From Sideroxydans sp. (GTDB taxonomy: Bacteria > Pseudomonadota > Gammaproteobacteria > Burkholderiales > Gallionellaceae), in contig JAGXGC010000007.1 of NCBI GenBank assembly GCA_024636935.1, positions 45,794 to 109,793 on the forward strand: a stretch of 64,000 bases of DNA. Direction: 5' to 3'. Position 1 is the first letter of the stretch, and each line of letters starts with the position of its first letter. The notes beneath the pieces are model-generated. The model was not told the DNA's origin, did not search any database, and saw only the letters and a list, made by a program, of their open reading frames with translations. The position numbers were made by a program, and so were the translations under genes. Shown here in pieces: positions 47,008 to 56,222 of this stretch.

Positions 47008-50000
47008 ATGAGTCCCAGTCCATATAACGAGGATAGCCTGGTCGAACAACCTGCAATCCAGCTCTTTGCCGAGCTGGGCTGGGAGACATTGTCAGCGTCT
47101 GAAGAGGTGATGGGGGCGAATGGCACGTTGGGCCGCGAGACGAAATCCGAGGTGGTGCTGGCTGCGCGCTTGCGTAGTGTGCTGGCGCGGCTGAATCCAT
47201 CACTGCCGCCAGAAGCAATTTCCGCAGCCGTGGATGAGCTGTCGCGCGACCGTTCCGCGATGTTGCCAGCAGCCGCGAACCGATATCTTTGGGCGTTGAT
47301 GCGCGACGGCGTGAAGGTGTCGGTGCCCGATCTGGCAAGAGGTGGCCAGAAAGACGAGCGGGTACGGGTGGTGGACTGGGATAACCCAGCAGCCAACGAT
47401 TTCCTGCTGGTGAGCCAGATGACCATCGTCGGCCAGCTCTATACCTGCCGCCCGGATTTGATTGGTTTTGTGAATGGCCTGCCGTGGGTGGTGATCGAGC
47501 TGAAGAAGCCGGGCGTGCCGGCCAAACAGGCGTTCGATGGCAACCTGACGAGTTACAAGCATGCACAGAACGGCGTTCCCGCGCTGTTCTGGTCGAATGC
47601 CGTGCTGATTGCTTCAAATGGCACGGATAGCCGCGTCGGCTCGCTGACTGCCGACTGGGAGCGGTTCTTCGAGTGGAAGCGCATCGAGAGCGAGGACGAG
47701 CCGCGCCGCGTGTCGCTGGATGTGATGTTGCGCGGACTGTGCGAGCCGTCGCGTCTGCTTGATCTGACTGAAAACTACACGCTGTTTTCCGAGCACAAGA
47801 GCGGGCTGACCAAGATCATCGGGCAGAACCATCAGTTCATCGGCGTGAACAATGCCATCCGCGCCATGCTGAAGGCGCGCGAGGAAGGCCACGGGCGCGG
47901 CGGCGTGTTCTGGCAGACGCAGGGTTCCGGCAAGAGTTTTTCCATGGTGTTCTTCGCGCAGAAAGTGCTGCGCAAGATCCCGGGCAACTGGACATTCGTG
48001 GTTGTCACCGACCGGGTGGAGCTGGACGAGCAGATTGCCAAGACCTTTGCGGCTTGTGGGGCGGTAAGCGATGCGACGGCTTGCCATGCGCAGAGCGGGG
48101 CGCAGTTACGCGAGCTGCTTTCCGGCAATAACCGCTATGTATTCACCTTGATCCACAAGTTTCAATCTGCCGAGGTGCTGTGCGACCGGCGCGATGTAAT
48201 CGTGCTGACCGACGAGGCACACCGCAGCCAGTACGACACGTTGGCGTTGAACATGCGCGCGGCACTGCCGAATGCCATGTTCGTTGCCTTCACCGGCACG
48301 CCGCTCATCGCGGGTGAAGAGCGCACGCGCGAGGTGTTCGGCGATTACGTTTCCATCTACGATTTCCAGCAGTCCGTCGAGGATGGCGCGACCGTGCCGC
48401 TGTTCTATGAGAACCGCACACCAGAGCTTCATCTCGACAATCCCGACCTGAACGACGACATCTATGACCTGATCGAGAACGCCGACCTATCGGATGACGC
48501 CGAGAAGAAGCTGGAGCGCGAGCTGGGGCGGCAGTATCACCTCATCACCCGCGATGATCGGCTGGATACCGTGGCGCAGGACATTGTGAGACATTTCCTA
48601 GGGCGGGGATTCCAGGGCAAGGCGATGGTGGTTTCCATCGACAAGGCTACCGCGCTGCGTATGTACGACAAGGTGCAGAAGTATTGGAAGATCGAGCTGG
48701 AGAATCAGCAAAAAGAGATCGAGAAGTGGAATGATCTTCCGGGATACGTGGGGACGCTTGATCCTCAAGACAGTCCGGAAATGATGCACGAAGAGGAATT
48801 GGAAGCGCGTCTGGACTACCTTGCGGAAACCGATATGGCCGTGGTGGTCTCTGCGGGTCAAAACGAGATCGAGCAGATGGCGAAACTGGGCATCGACATC
48901 GTGCCGCACCGCAAGCGCATGCTCGATGAAAAGCTGGACGAGAAGTTCAAAGACCCCAATGACCCATTGCGCCTCGTGTTTGTGTGTGCGATGTGGCTGA
49001 CTGGCTTTGATGCACCAAGCTGCTCTACGGTGTATCTGGACAAGCCAATGCGGAACCATACCCTGATGCAGACCATCGCCCGTGCCAACCGCGTGTATGC
49101 CGGCAAGCAGAGCGGCTTGATCGTGGACTACGCCAATGTGTTCGCTTCGCTGGAGAAGGCACTGGCGATCTATGGACAAGGGGGCGGCGGTGAAATGCCG
49201 GTGCGTGATAAGAAGGCGCTTGCGGACGAGCTGCGCTATGCCGTGAATGACGCGAACATGTTCTGCCTGGAGCTCGGCATCTCCTTGGCCGAGATTGAGA
49301 ACATGCAAATGGCCAACTTTGCACAGGCGGGGGCGATCCAGACGGCAGCCGACCGACTGATGGCCCCGGAGTCGATCAAACGTGACTTCCTGGCGCTGGA
49401 AGCATTGGTGAATAGTTTGTATCGTGCGGTGAAGCCCGATCCGGTTGCGATAGAGTTTTCACAGCGTTGCGGTTGTCTTGCCGCGATATCCGAATGCATC
49501 CGTACCGTGACCGACCCGCCGGATATTTCCCATATCCTGCAGGGGATTCAGGATTTGCTTGATGACTCTATCGCGGCAGAGCCATTCAAAATTCGGCAAA
49601 AGACATCGGCCTATGGCCAGATCGATCTTTCCAAAATCAACTTTGAAGCGCTACGCAAGCGTTTCGAGAAAAAGAAGCCCAGCAATACAGACATCGAGCG
49701 GTTGAAGGCTGCCGTGCGTGCGCAGCTTGAGCGCATGGTGCGACTCAATCCTACCCGAGCAGACTATCTGGCGAAGTTCCAGGAGCTCATCGAGGGCTAT
49801 AACTCGGGGAGCCGCAATATCGAGGAGATACTCAAGGAACTGTTGGCGCTGTCGCAGGTGCTGACGGATGAACAGACACGGCATGTGCGCGAGCACCTGT
49901 CCGAAGAAGAGTTGACCATCTTCGACATCCTGACTCGCCCAGCGCCGGATCTCACCACCGAAGAGCGGGATGAGGTGAAGAAGATCGCTCATCATTTGCT

Positions 50001-50205
50001 GGAGAAATTGAACAAGCTGCTGGTGCTTGGCTGGCGGCAGAAGATTTCCACCCGCGCCCGCGTGAAGATCGAGATCGAAAATGCTCTGGACGAAGCCTTA
50101 CCCCGCGCGTATTCCAAGGAACTGTACGAAGCCAAGTGCTCGGCTGTGTTTGAGCATGTGTATCAGAGTTATCAAGGGGAAGGGCGGAGCGTTTACGCTG
50201 CTTGA
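47008..50205 (+). CDS. hsdR: Type I restriction-modification system, restriction subunit
   Basis: This is the endonuclease and translocase subunit that cleaves unmodified DNA. The 1065-residue protein has the PD-(D/E)xK nuclease region near residue 150 (RPDLIGFVNGLPWVVIELKKPG), the motor with Walker A GGVFWQTQGSGKSFS, the DEAH box (VLTDEAHRSQYDTLAL), FTGTPL and the helicase motif VI TIARANRVYAGKQSG, then a helical C-terminal domain. It is intact and separated from hsdMS by three accessory genes. The 121-bp gap before it suggests its own translation start and possibly its own promoter. Confidence 0.96.
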   Translation: MSPSPYNEDSLVEQPAIQLFAELGWETLSASEEVMGANGTLGRETKSEVVLAARLRSVLARLNPSLPPEAISAAVDELSRDRSAMLPAAANRYLWALMRDGVKVSVPDLARGGQKDERVRVVDWDNPAANDFLLVSQMTIVGQLYTCRPDLIGFVNGLPWVVIELKKPGVPAKQAFDGNLTSYKHAQNGVPALFWSNAVLIASNGTDSRVGSLTADWERFFEWKRIESEDEPRRVSLDVMLRGLCEPSRLLDLTENYTLFSEHKSGLTKIIGQNHQFIGVNNAIRAMLKAREEGHGRGGVFWQTQGSGKSFSMVFFAQKVLRKIPGNWTFVVVTDRVELDEQIAKTFAACGAVSDATACHAQSGAQLRELLSGNNRYVFTLIHKFQSAEVLCDRRDVIVLTDEAHRSQYDTLALNMRAALPNAMFVAFTGTPLIAGEERTREVFGDYVSIYDFQQSVEDGATVPLFYENRTPELHLDNPDLNDDIYDLIENADLSDDAEKKLERELGRQYHLITRDDRLDTVAQDIVRHFLGRGFQGKAMVVSIDKATALRMYDKVQKYWKIELENQQKEIEKWNDLPGYVGTLDPQDSPEMMHEEELEARLDYLAETDMAVVVSAGQNEIEQMAKLGIDIVPHRKRMLDEKLDEKFKDPNDPLRLVFVCAMWLTGFDAPSCSTVYLDKPMRNHTLMQTIARANRVYAGKQSGLIVDYANVFASLEKALAIYGQGGGGEMPVRDKKALADELRYAVNDANMFCLELGISLAEIENMQMANFAQAGAIQTAADRLMAPESIKRDFLALEALVNSLYRAVKPDPVAIEFSQRCGCLAAISECIRTVTDPPDISHILQGIQDLLDDSIAAEPFKIRQKTSAYGQIDLSKINFEALRKRFEKKKPSNTDIERLKAAVRAQLERMVRLNPTRADYLAKFQELIEGYNSGSRNIEEILKELLALSQVLTDEQTRHVREHLSEEELTIFDILTRPAPDLTTEERDEVKKIAHHLLEKLNKLLVLGWRQKISTRARVKIEIENALDEALPRAYSKELYEAKCSAVFEHVYQSYQGEGRSVYAA

Positions 50206-50370
50206 TCAGATTGCGCTGCCGACGTTATTTTGCGCAACCGTGGGATATCTGGGGCACCTGCAATTGCAAATTTATTTGGCAGGTAGCTTGCAAACTGGTT
50301 TATTGCCGGATTTAATTGGTGCTGATTCGATCTCTGTCCATTTCGTAGTACAACAACATAGGAGAAACGC

Positions 50371-50655
50371 ATGAACCGTAAGGAACTGATTGACGCACTT
50401 TCCGCAAAGACCGGTAGCAGCAAGGCTGACGCAGATCGTAACATCGCAGCACTGATCGAAACCATCACCAGCACCCTGAAGAAGGGCGACAACGTTGCAT
50501 TGGTTGGCTTCGGCACGTTCGAAGTTCGCAAGCGCGCAGCACGTACCGGCCGCAATCCAGCCACCGGTGCAGAGCTGAAGATCAAGGCTTCCAAGGCTCC
50601 GGCGTTCAAGGCTGGCGCAACATTGAAGGCTGCTGTGAACGGCGGAAAGAAGTAG
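50371..50655 (+). CDS. hupB: DNA-binding protein HU
   Basis: This is a nucleoid-associated HU-family protein that bends DNA non-specifically. The 94 residues read MNRKELIDALSAKTGSSKAD and contain the VGFGTFEVRKRAARTGRNPATG arm. A strong ribosome-binding site (AGGAGAAACGC) precedes the ATG. It follows hsdR by 165 bp and precedes the IHF-beta-like gene by 64 bp. The gap between HU and the next gene holds a weak GCCGC/GCGGC hairpin followed by TTTT (50677-50706), possibly a terminator. Confidence 0.95.
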   Translation: MNRKELIDALSAKTGSSKADADRNIAALIETITSTLKKGDNVALVGFGTFEVRKRAARTGRNPATGAELKIKASKAPAFKAGATLKAAVNGGKK

Positions 50656-50719
50656 GCATACTGATCCTTTATGAGGGCCGCTCCATCAGTGAGGCTGGCG
50701 GCTTTTCAAGTTGAATCCA

Positions 50720-51013
50720 ATGACACGCTCTGAACTTATAAAAAAACTGGCTGATCGTTTTCCGAAATTCACCATCAAAGATTCAGAACTGGCAGTCACC
50801 ATTATCTTGGATGCCATGGCTGACACCATGTCCAGGGGAGGGCGGACTGAGATCCGCGGTTTCGGCAGTTTCGGCCTTAATTATCGCCCTCCGCGGATGG
50901 GACGCAATCCCAAGAATGGGGTCTCAGTTCCCGTTCCCGGAAAATATGTCCCGCGCTTCAAGGCCGGTCTAGAACTGCGCGCACGCGTCGATAATGGTAG
51001 CCCGCATCCTTGA
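50720..51013 (+). CDS. ihfB: Integration host factor beta-like protein
   Basis: This is a member of the HU/IHF family that bends DNA. From the ATG at 50720 it reads MTRSELIKKLADRFPKFTIKD and has the arm RTEIRGFGSFGLNYRPPRMGRNPKNG with the IHF-beta-type PGKYVPRFKAGLELRARVD tail. IHF-beta genes usually lie next to rpsA, so this copy beside HU, outside that context, may be a second paralogue. It could serve the neighbouring mobile region, which is an inference. The ORF track starts at a TTG three codons earlier. Confidence 0.85.
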   Translation: MTRSELIKKLADRFPKFTIKDSELAVTIILDAMADTMSRGGRTEIRGFGSFGLNYRPPRMGRNPKNGVSVPVPGKYVPRFKAGLELRARVDNGSPHP

Positions 51014-51098
51014 GGTTCTACTAGCGTGATTCACGGATAAACATTGCTTTCGTTATCAACCAAGTCCTCTAACGTAAATCGAACTTCAAGGGATAGCC

Positions 51099-51614
51099 AT
51101 GTCGTCTAAGAATGAAAACCTGAAAGTCATCATCGACCAACTATTGTCCGCCCAAGAGACTGCAGAGATGCTTTTCGAGAAACTGCAACGCATGGAAAGC
51201 CATACGCCCCATCTCTGCGCTGTTACAGCGGCAAGCATTTCAGATGGCCAACTCCTGACCGGTCGTGTTCTCTCAAATCTGTCCGTAGCACATCGCGAGA
51301 TTGAATCCCGACTCCCAGATTATGTTTTCGATTCAGGTGTTCATTGGGCAGCAGGCAAGCTCAGTCTGTCAGTGGCCGATATGTTCCCCACGCACTTGGA
51401 TATGATGCTTTCCCACCATGACGAGGGAATCAGGCAAGTGGCAGTACGTTGCGGCGATCTGAGTGAAGAACAGTTGCAGAAGACGCTTCAGGACCCGGAA
51501 AGCGGGGTCAGGCATGCTGCGGAGACACGCAAGCGGGACGGGAACAAGCCCTCGATACACAGGGACCTGCCTGTTGTGACCCTCAAATCTGTTGCAAGAA
51601 TGGGTTATCAGTGA
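51099..51614 (+). CDS. Hypothetical protein with a HEAT-like C-terminal repeat
   Basis: I do not recognise this 171-residue soluble protein. The N-terminal helix (ENLKVIIDQLLSAQETAEMLFEKLQRM) and the section MLSHHDEGIRQVAVRCGDLSEEQLQKTLQDPESGVRHAAETR suggest a leucine-rich-variant or HEAT-like repeat, a protein-binding scaffold. An AAGGGATAGCC ribosome-binding site precedes the ATG. It is 85 bp after the IHF-like gene and may be transcribed with it. Confidence 0.5.
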   Translation: MSSKNENLKVIIDQLLSAQETAEMLFEKLQRMESHTPHLCAVTAASISDGQLLTGRVLSNLSVAHREIESRLPDYVFDSGVHWAAGKLSLSVADMFPTHLDMMLSHHDEGIRQVAVRCGDLSEEQLQKTLQDPESGVRHAAETRKRDGNKPSIHRDLPVVTLKSVARMGYQ

Positions 51615-51703
51615 CGCATCAAAGCAGTTCGGATTTCTGCGTGAAGCGGACACTGACCGCTCCGCGATTTACGAACTTTCGCCTCAGACCAGATGCAGAA
51701 GTT

Positions 51704-51740
51704 CGATATATCGGCTGTATATAGATATTTCGGCATATTG
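51704..51740 (+). promoter_or_regulatory. Dyad-like intergenic motif, site C, upstream of the GGDEF-EAL gene
   Basis: ATATATCGGC, TATATAGATA and TTTC-GGCATATTG are arranged as in site A, ending 208 bp upstream of the GGDEF-EAL start codon and in the same orientation. An AGCGGACACT box lies about 55 bp further upstream (51645-51654). The remainder of the 51615-51947 gap shows no gene. Confidence 0.55.
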
Positions 51741-51947
51741 ACCTCGCTGCAAGGGCGGGGTAGGTTTCGGCAGTCAACAACCCGAATGGTCGCTTTATAT
51801 GAACATCTACCCAATGGGGATTCGAGGCTCTGATTGTTCGTTCTGAAATGAGTAGTTCGCGGCTGGTAGAGAATAAATCGCAAGTATTTAGTCGGCCAAA
51901 TTAAACCGCTGAACCCAGCTTGGCAGCGGATAAATGAAAAGATCAAC

Positions 51948-53552
51948 ATGCCTATAAAGTCATATCACTTTTTTCTACGTGTGCTGAATCGGATCATTCG
52001 CGGGCTGCTTAACCTGTCAAATTTGCAAGTAGGCGCGCTGTTGGTAACAACAGCAGTGCTTGTTTCGATGGTGCTCGTTTCAATCATAGACTTGTTATGG
52101 GACGGCCGGTTCAATGCCGAACTGCAATTCGCTGGGATCGTTGTTCCATTGATCGACGGAGTTCTAATCGTTGGATTGCTGTTGGCGTTGCTCGGCGAGT
52201 TGCGTGACGAGATGAACAAACTATTGGTTGCGCAGGAAACCATCAGCAATCTGGCGTCCTACGACCCGCTTACCGGACTGCCTAATCGTCGACTTCTTGT
52301 AGATCGTATTCACCAGGCATTCGCCTTCAGCGCGCGTAGCGGTCTGGAAGGTGCGCTACTGTTCATTGATTTGGATAATTTCAAGGACATCAACGACACC
52401 CTTGGGCATGACATCGGTGATCAACTGCTGCAACAGACCGCGAAACGCCTGAAATCATGCATGCGCGAGGGCGATACTGTGGCGCGCATAGGGGGTGATG
52501 AGTTCGTCGTGATTTTGGAGAGCTTGAGCAAGCAACCTATCGAAGCCGCAAAAAAAGTGAAGACTTTCGGTGAAAGGATCCTCGCCACGCTCAACCAGCC
52601 GTATCAGCTTGGCCCGCACGAGTATCAAAGCTCATCCAGTATCGGCGCTACGCTTTTCAGCAATCACCTGCAGTCGGGTGAGGAGCTGCTGAAACAAGCA
52701 GATATCGCCATGTATCAAGCCAAGAAATCAGGCCGCAATATGCTGAAATTCTTTAACCCGGAGATGCAGGACATTATCAATACCCGCTCAATTCTGATTG
52801 GCGAACTGCGCCATGCCCTTGAAAACAACCAATTCAAATTGTTCTATCAGATTCAGACTGACAGCTCACATAAACCATTCGGGGCAGAAGCGCTGATCAG
52901 ATGGGAGCATCCCGAGCATGGCTTGGTGCCACCTGACCAATTTATACCGCTGGCTGAAGAAACCGGACTTATCCTGCCTATCGGCCAATGGGTGCTGGAA
53001 ACTGCTTGCGCCCAACTCGAAACGTGGAAGCAAAGCGAACTTACTCACGAACTCATTCTTTCAGTAAATGTCAGTGCCAGGCAATTCCACCAGACAGATT
53101 TTGTCGCACAAGTGCAAGCTGCCGTTAGCCATCACGCCATCAACCCGGCTCTGCTCAAGCTGGAGCTTACTGAAAGCATGTTGCTGGAGGAAATAGAAGA
53201 AACCATCGCTCGGATGAGCGCTTTGAGAAAAATTGGAGTTCAAATTTCATTGGACGACTTTGGCACCGGCTATTCATCACTGCAATACCTCAAACGGCTG
53301 CCGCTCAACCAGCTAAAGATCGATCAATCGTTCGTGCGCGACGTTGCCATTGACGAAAACGATAAGGCGATTGTGGGGACCATCATTGCCATGGCGCACG
53401 GCCTGAACTTGGATGTCATTGCAGAGGGCGTAGAAACGGAAGAGCAACGACAACTTCTCTTCATGAATGGCTGCAAGCACTACCAAGGGTATTTATTTGG
53501 CAAACCAGTGCCGATAGAACAGTTTGAGATCTTGTTGCAGCACCCGAAGTGA
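51948..53552 (+). CDS. Membrane-bound GGDEF-EAL c-di-GMP protein
   Basis: This is a bifunctional-type cyclic-di-GMP signalling protein. Two membrane helices (VGALLVTTAVLVSMVLVSIIDLLW and VVPLIDGVLIVGLLLALLGEL) are followed by a GGDEF domain with an intact GGDEF site (182-186) and DPLTGLPNRRLL. The EAL domain has EAL at 314-316, LILSVNVSARQ and LSLDDFGTGYSSL-like ISLDDFGTGYSSL, so both synthesis and hydrolysis motifs are present. There is no separate sensor domain beyond the membrane part. It may control motility or attachment. Motif site C upstream hints at shared control with the CZB gene. Confidence 0.93.
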   Translation: MPIKSYHFFLRVLNRIIRGLLNLSNLQVGALLVTTAVLVSMVLVSIIDLLWDGRFNAELQFAGIVVPLIDGVLIVGLLLALLGELRDEMNKLLVAQETISNLASYDPLTGLPNRRLLVDRIHQAFAFSARSGLEGALLFIDLDNFKDINDTLGHDIGDQLLQQTAKRLKSCMREGDTVARIGGDEFVVILESLSKQPIEAAKKVKTFGERILATLNQPYQLGPHEYQSSSSIGATLFSNHLQSGEELLKQADIAMYQAKKSGRNMLKFFNPEMQDIINTRSILIGELRHALENNQFKLFYQIQTDSSHKPFGAEALIRWEHPEHGLVPPDQFIPLAEETGLILPIGQWVLETACAQLETWKQSELTHELILSVNVSARQFHQTDFVAQVQAAVSHHAINPALLKLELTESMLLEEIEETIARMSALRKIGVQISLDDFGTGYSSLQYLKRLPLNQLKIDQSFVRDVAIDENDKAIVGTIIAMAHGLNLDVIAEGVETEEQRQLLFMNGCKHYQGYLFGKPVPIEQFEILLQHPK

Positions 53553-53606
53553 ATGAGCCCCCTCAAGTCCTTCAAGATGTCGGCTGCGATGCGATATGGA
53601 GCTGCA

Positions 53607-53705
53607 TCACATAGTGTAGAGCAACGACCGGTTTGTATTGCCGACGACGGTCCGGCTGAGTACACCGGAAGCGATCAGGGTATTCATCAATCTTGTGCGT
53701 TTCAT
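53607..53705 (-). CDS. Tiny ORF, possible 5' remnant of a longer gene
   Basis: The 32-codon ORF (MKRTRLMNTLIASGVLSRT...) has a clear AAAGGAGTACGAG ribosome-binding site. Its first 17 residues look like the start of a signal peptide that then stops making sense, ending at TGA. It follows another tiny ORF on the same strand. It is probably the truncated start of an exported protein gene; a real small protein cannot be excluded. Confidence 0.3.
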   Translation of the reverse strand: MKRTRLMNTLIASGVLSRTVVGNTNRSLLYTM

Positions 53706-53721
53706 CTCGTACTCCTTTTTA

Positions 53722-53832
53722 TCAAGCCAGCAAGCAGCAGGCCGCGATGCTGGGTGCGGTCAACACCATCGCCCCCAGCATCATCTTTTCGTGCACGCAC
53801 ATACCGGGCGTGGCCTCGTAACTGCAATTCAT
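53722..53832 (-). CDS. Small ORF downstream of the DUF4242 gene
   Basis: A 36-codon ORF (MNCSYEATPGMCVHEKMMLG...CCLLA) follows AGGAGG at about 14 bp. It has a cysteine-rich N-terminus and a hydrophobic C-terminus that could be one membrane segment. It is shorter than the ORF-track version (126 residues), whose upstream part looks non-coding. No family is recognised. Confidence 0.3.
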   Translation of the reverse strand: MNCSYEATPGMCVHEKMMLGAMVLTAPSIAACCLLA

Positions 53833-53989
53833 CTTGAACCTTTCAACCTCCTGTATCGAATTGGGGAAGACGTTTGTGATGGTGACGTGCGTTGGTCGCA
53901 CGTGTGGCAGCTCAGGGAGCAGGTCAGGGCAATAACGACGGAAGGCCCCCGCCACAATCTGTAGTCGGTGCAGCAAGGGCGCGCGGGTG

Positions 53990-54295
53990 CTATACGGGGC
54001 TTCGACGGAAGAAGGTGTCGCCCGGCGTGGCCGTGGTGACTTCTGTGATCGAGTCGAATGGCAGGCCAACGCGCTCGTGTGCGCGCCGCACCGCCTCGGC
54101 ATCGGTCGCCATGGTCAGGCAAAAGGCGCGGCCATCCTCATAACTCACGTGCAGACGGATGGGCACTACGCACTCGTCGTAGCAGGCCTGTTCGTATAGC
54201 GCGTAGAACTTCTCGAAATCCTCCATCGAAAGTTGCTCGGGAAAGGTCTGGTGCGCGCGGTCGTGCGTGTCCAGAAAAAAACGCATCGGTTTCAT
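53990..54295 (-). CDS. DUF4242-family small protein
   Basis: This 101-residue single-domain protein resembles the DUF4242 family, some members of which are small nickel-binding proteins (SCO4226). The pattern is MRFFLDTHDRAHQTFPEQLS, then VVPIRLHVSYEDGRAFCLTMATDAEAVRRAHERVGLPFDSI. An AGGAGAG sequence precedes the ATG. It is divergent from the di-haem peroxidase gene across 193 bp. The function here is unknown; metal binding is inferred from the family. Confidence 0.72.
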   Translation of the reverse strand: MKPMRFFLDTHDRAHQTFPEQLSMEDFEKFYALYEQACYDECVVPIRLHVSYEDGRAFCLTMATDAEAVRRAHERVGLPFDSITEVTTATPGDTFFRRSPV

Positions 54296-54488
54296 GTTGC
54301 TCTCCTGTAGGTGTCGCTACGAAGGTGTAGCGGGGCGCAATGTATCGGGCGGATGCGCCGCGTTCTGTAGCAATAGTTACGCGGCGACACGGATTCTTTG
54401 TCCGGTGGTCTTGTGTAGCATTTGATACAGAGTGCGCGTTTGATTGCAGTTAGCCTCGGCCCGGATCTTTATGTGAAAGGAGCGCGAG

Positions 54489-55826
54489 ATGGGGCAGGCT
54501 GGATTGATCGGGTTCATGCAGGTCAGCATCGTCATGCTGGTGATCGGCTTTGCGGTGCTGTTGCTGATGGTGCAGTTCGAGCTGGGGCCGCTGGGCGGGA
54601 TGTCCACCGGAAAGAAATGGCTGCTGTCGCTGATACTGGGTTCCGGCATGGTGGCGTTCTCGATCAAGCTGTTTGTCATCGCCATGCTGGTGAATTTCCC
54701 CGAGCATACGATCAGGGCGCAACTGGCCGCGCAGTCGGTGCGGCCGGCAGTCTTGCGACAACCCGCGCAAGCAGCCCGCAGTGTTCAGCCGCCGAGCGTG
54801 CGCAAGGGCTACGTCTGGCGCGCCTTGCCCGATGTCGCACCTTCTCCGGCGTGGAACCCGACCACACCGGAAAAGGTCGTGCTGGGCGAACGTCTGTTCC
54901 ATGACAAGGCGCTGTCAATCGACCGCACAATCTCGTGCAGTTCCTGTCACGAGGTGCGGCGCGGCGCGGGCATGGATGGTCGTCGCGCCTCGCTGGGGGT
55001 GGGCGGGCAGCTCGGCGCACGCAACGCGCCGACGGTGTGGAATGCCGCTTTCCAGTCCGTGCTGTTCTGGGACGGTCGCGCCCCATCGCTGGAAGAGCAG
55101 GCGAAAGGTCCGCCGCTGAATCCGAAGGAGATGGGCATGCCGTCGCTGGAGGCCGTGGCGCAGCGCGTGCGCGAAGGCGATGGCTATCGGGAAATGTTCG
55201 ATGCGGCCTTCGGTGCCGCGCAGCCGATCACCATCGACCGCATCGTCGCCGCCATCGCCGCCTACGAGCGCACGCTGATCACGCCGGACGCGGCCTACGA
55301 CCGTTTCGTGCGTGGAGACGAGTCGGCATTGAGCGCGGCGCAACTGCGCGGGATGGAGTTGTTCCAGTCGGTTGGCTGCATCCAGTGCCACTCCGGTCCC
55401 AATTTCAGCGGGGCCAGCGTGTTCGATCCGTCGCCTTCGCCGCAACGCCTGTTTCCGGTGTTCGCCGCGCAGAAATATGTAGATCGTTACAGTCTGACCA
55501 GCGATGTCGGCGCCAATGTCCCCGGCAACAAACAGGGCGTCTGGCGCATTCCGTCGCTCAGGAACGTCGCGTTGACTGCGCCATATTTCCACAACGGCAG
55601 TGTTGACAGTCTGCGGGAGGCGGTGCGTATCATGGCGACCGTGCAGCGCGGCAGGGAGATCGGCAACGATGCTAACGGCAACAGACGCATCTTGTGGTCG
55701 AAGCAGGACAGGACGATCTCGCGCGTCGGCGCTGCTCCGTTGAGCGAGAGCGACGTGGACGACATTGTCGAGTTCCTGAAGTCCCTGAGCAGCGAATCGC
55801 TCGCATTGCGCAACAGGGGGTCGTGA
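54489..55826 (+). CDS. Membrane-anchored di-haem cytochrome c peroxidase (CCP/MauG family)
   Basis: This is a probable periplasmic peroxidase reducing H2O2 with electrons from cytochrome c. Two N-terminal hydrophobic helices (about 5-30 and 38-60) replace the usual signal peptide. The peroxidase domain has two haem motifs, CSSCH (150-154) and CIQCH (297-301), with FWDGRAPSLEEQA and SLRNVALTAPYFHNGS as in CCP/MauG proteins. The double-helix N-terminus is atypical and would anchor it in the inner membrane. It is the first gene of a plus-strand cluster with cupin, C_GCAxxG_C_C and Crp/Fnr genes. Confidence 0.9.
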   Translation: MGQAGLIGFMQVSIVMLVIGFAVLLLMVQFELGPLGGMSTGKKWLLSLILGSGMVAFSIKLFVIAMLVNFPEHTIRAQLAAQSVRPAVLRQPAQAARSVQPPSVRKGYVWRALPDVAPSPAWNPTTPEKVVLGERLFHDKALSIDRTISCSSCHEVRRGAGMDGRRASLGVGGQLGARNAPTVWNAAFQSVLFWDGRAPSLEEQAKGPPLNPKEMGMPSLEAVAQRVREGDGYREMFDAAFGAAQPITIDRIVAAIAAYERTLITPDAAYDRFVRGDESALSAAQLRGMELFQSVGCIQCHSGPNFSGASVFDPSPSPQRLFPVFAAQKYVDRYSLTSDVGANVPGNKQGVWRIPSLRNVALTAPYFHNGSVDSLREAVRIMATVQRGREIGNDANGNRRILWSKQDRTISRVGAAPLSESDVDDIVEFLKSLSSESLALRNRGS

Positions 55827-55857
55827 GTATCCGGTCGATTCATCCAGGGAGTAAGCA

Positions 55858-56172
55858 GTGGATGCATGCAAAGTCATATTTGACTCGTTAGAGTGGCAAG
55901 AGGCCATGCCCGGCGCTCGCTTCAAGGTATTCGGCGATGGCCGCAAGCAGATGCGCTTGCTCGAATTTACCTCCGCATTTGTTGAGCCGCACTGGTGCGA
56001 AAAGGGGCACGTTGGTTTTGTGCTGACAGGCGAACTGGAAATCGACTTCGACGGCCGAATCGTCAGGTACGGCGAAGGCGACGGGATATTCATTCCGATG
56101 GGGACATCCGCCAGACACAAGGCGCGTTCGCTTACGCCAAGTGTTCGTCTCTTTCTGGTGGAAGAAGCGTGA
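55858..56172 (+). CDS. Cupin-domain protein
   Basis: This 104-residue single cupin barrel has WCEKGHVGFVLTGELEIDFDG (motif 1, in which one of the usual histidines is present) and the second motif GDGIFIPMGTSARHKAR. It could bind a metal and a small ligand. The start is a GTG at 55858, giving MDACKVIFDSLEWQEA. It lies 31 bp after the peroxidase gene and 50 bp before the C_GCAxxG_C_C gene. The substrate is unknown. Confidence 0.75.
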   Translation: MDACKVIFDSLEWQEAMPGARFKVFGDGRKQMRLLEFTSAFVEPHWCEKGHVGFVLTGELEIDFDGRIVRYGEGDGIFIPMGTSARHKARSLTPSVRLFLVEEA

Positions 56173-56222
56173 ATAGTTCGGTACGACACTGTGCCGTAGC
56201 CAGGTTGAACAAGGAGCCATAG

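Noticed and set aside
30483-50370. Duplicate of the tRNA-Leu 3' end as a right attachment site
   Set aside because: Reading through the likely boundaries (37.3-37.7, 41.1, 50.2-50.4 kb) I found no copy of the tRNA end, so the right edge of the island remains unknown.
50677-50706. Terminator after HU
   Set aside because: The GCCGC/GCGGC stem is only 5 bp with a 16-nt loop before TTTT; too weak to list as a feature.
53722-54102. 126-codon version of the small minus-strand ORF
   Set aside because: It overlaps the DUF4242 gene; only the last 36 codons follow a ribosome-binding site.
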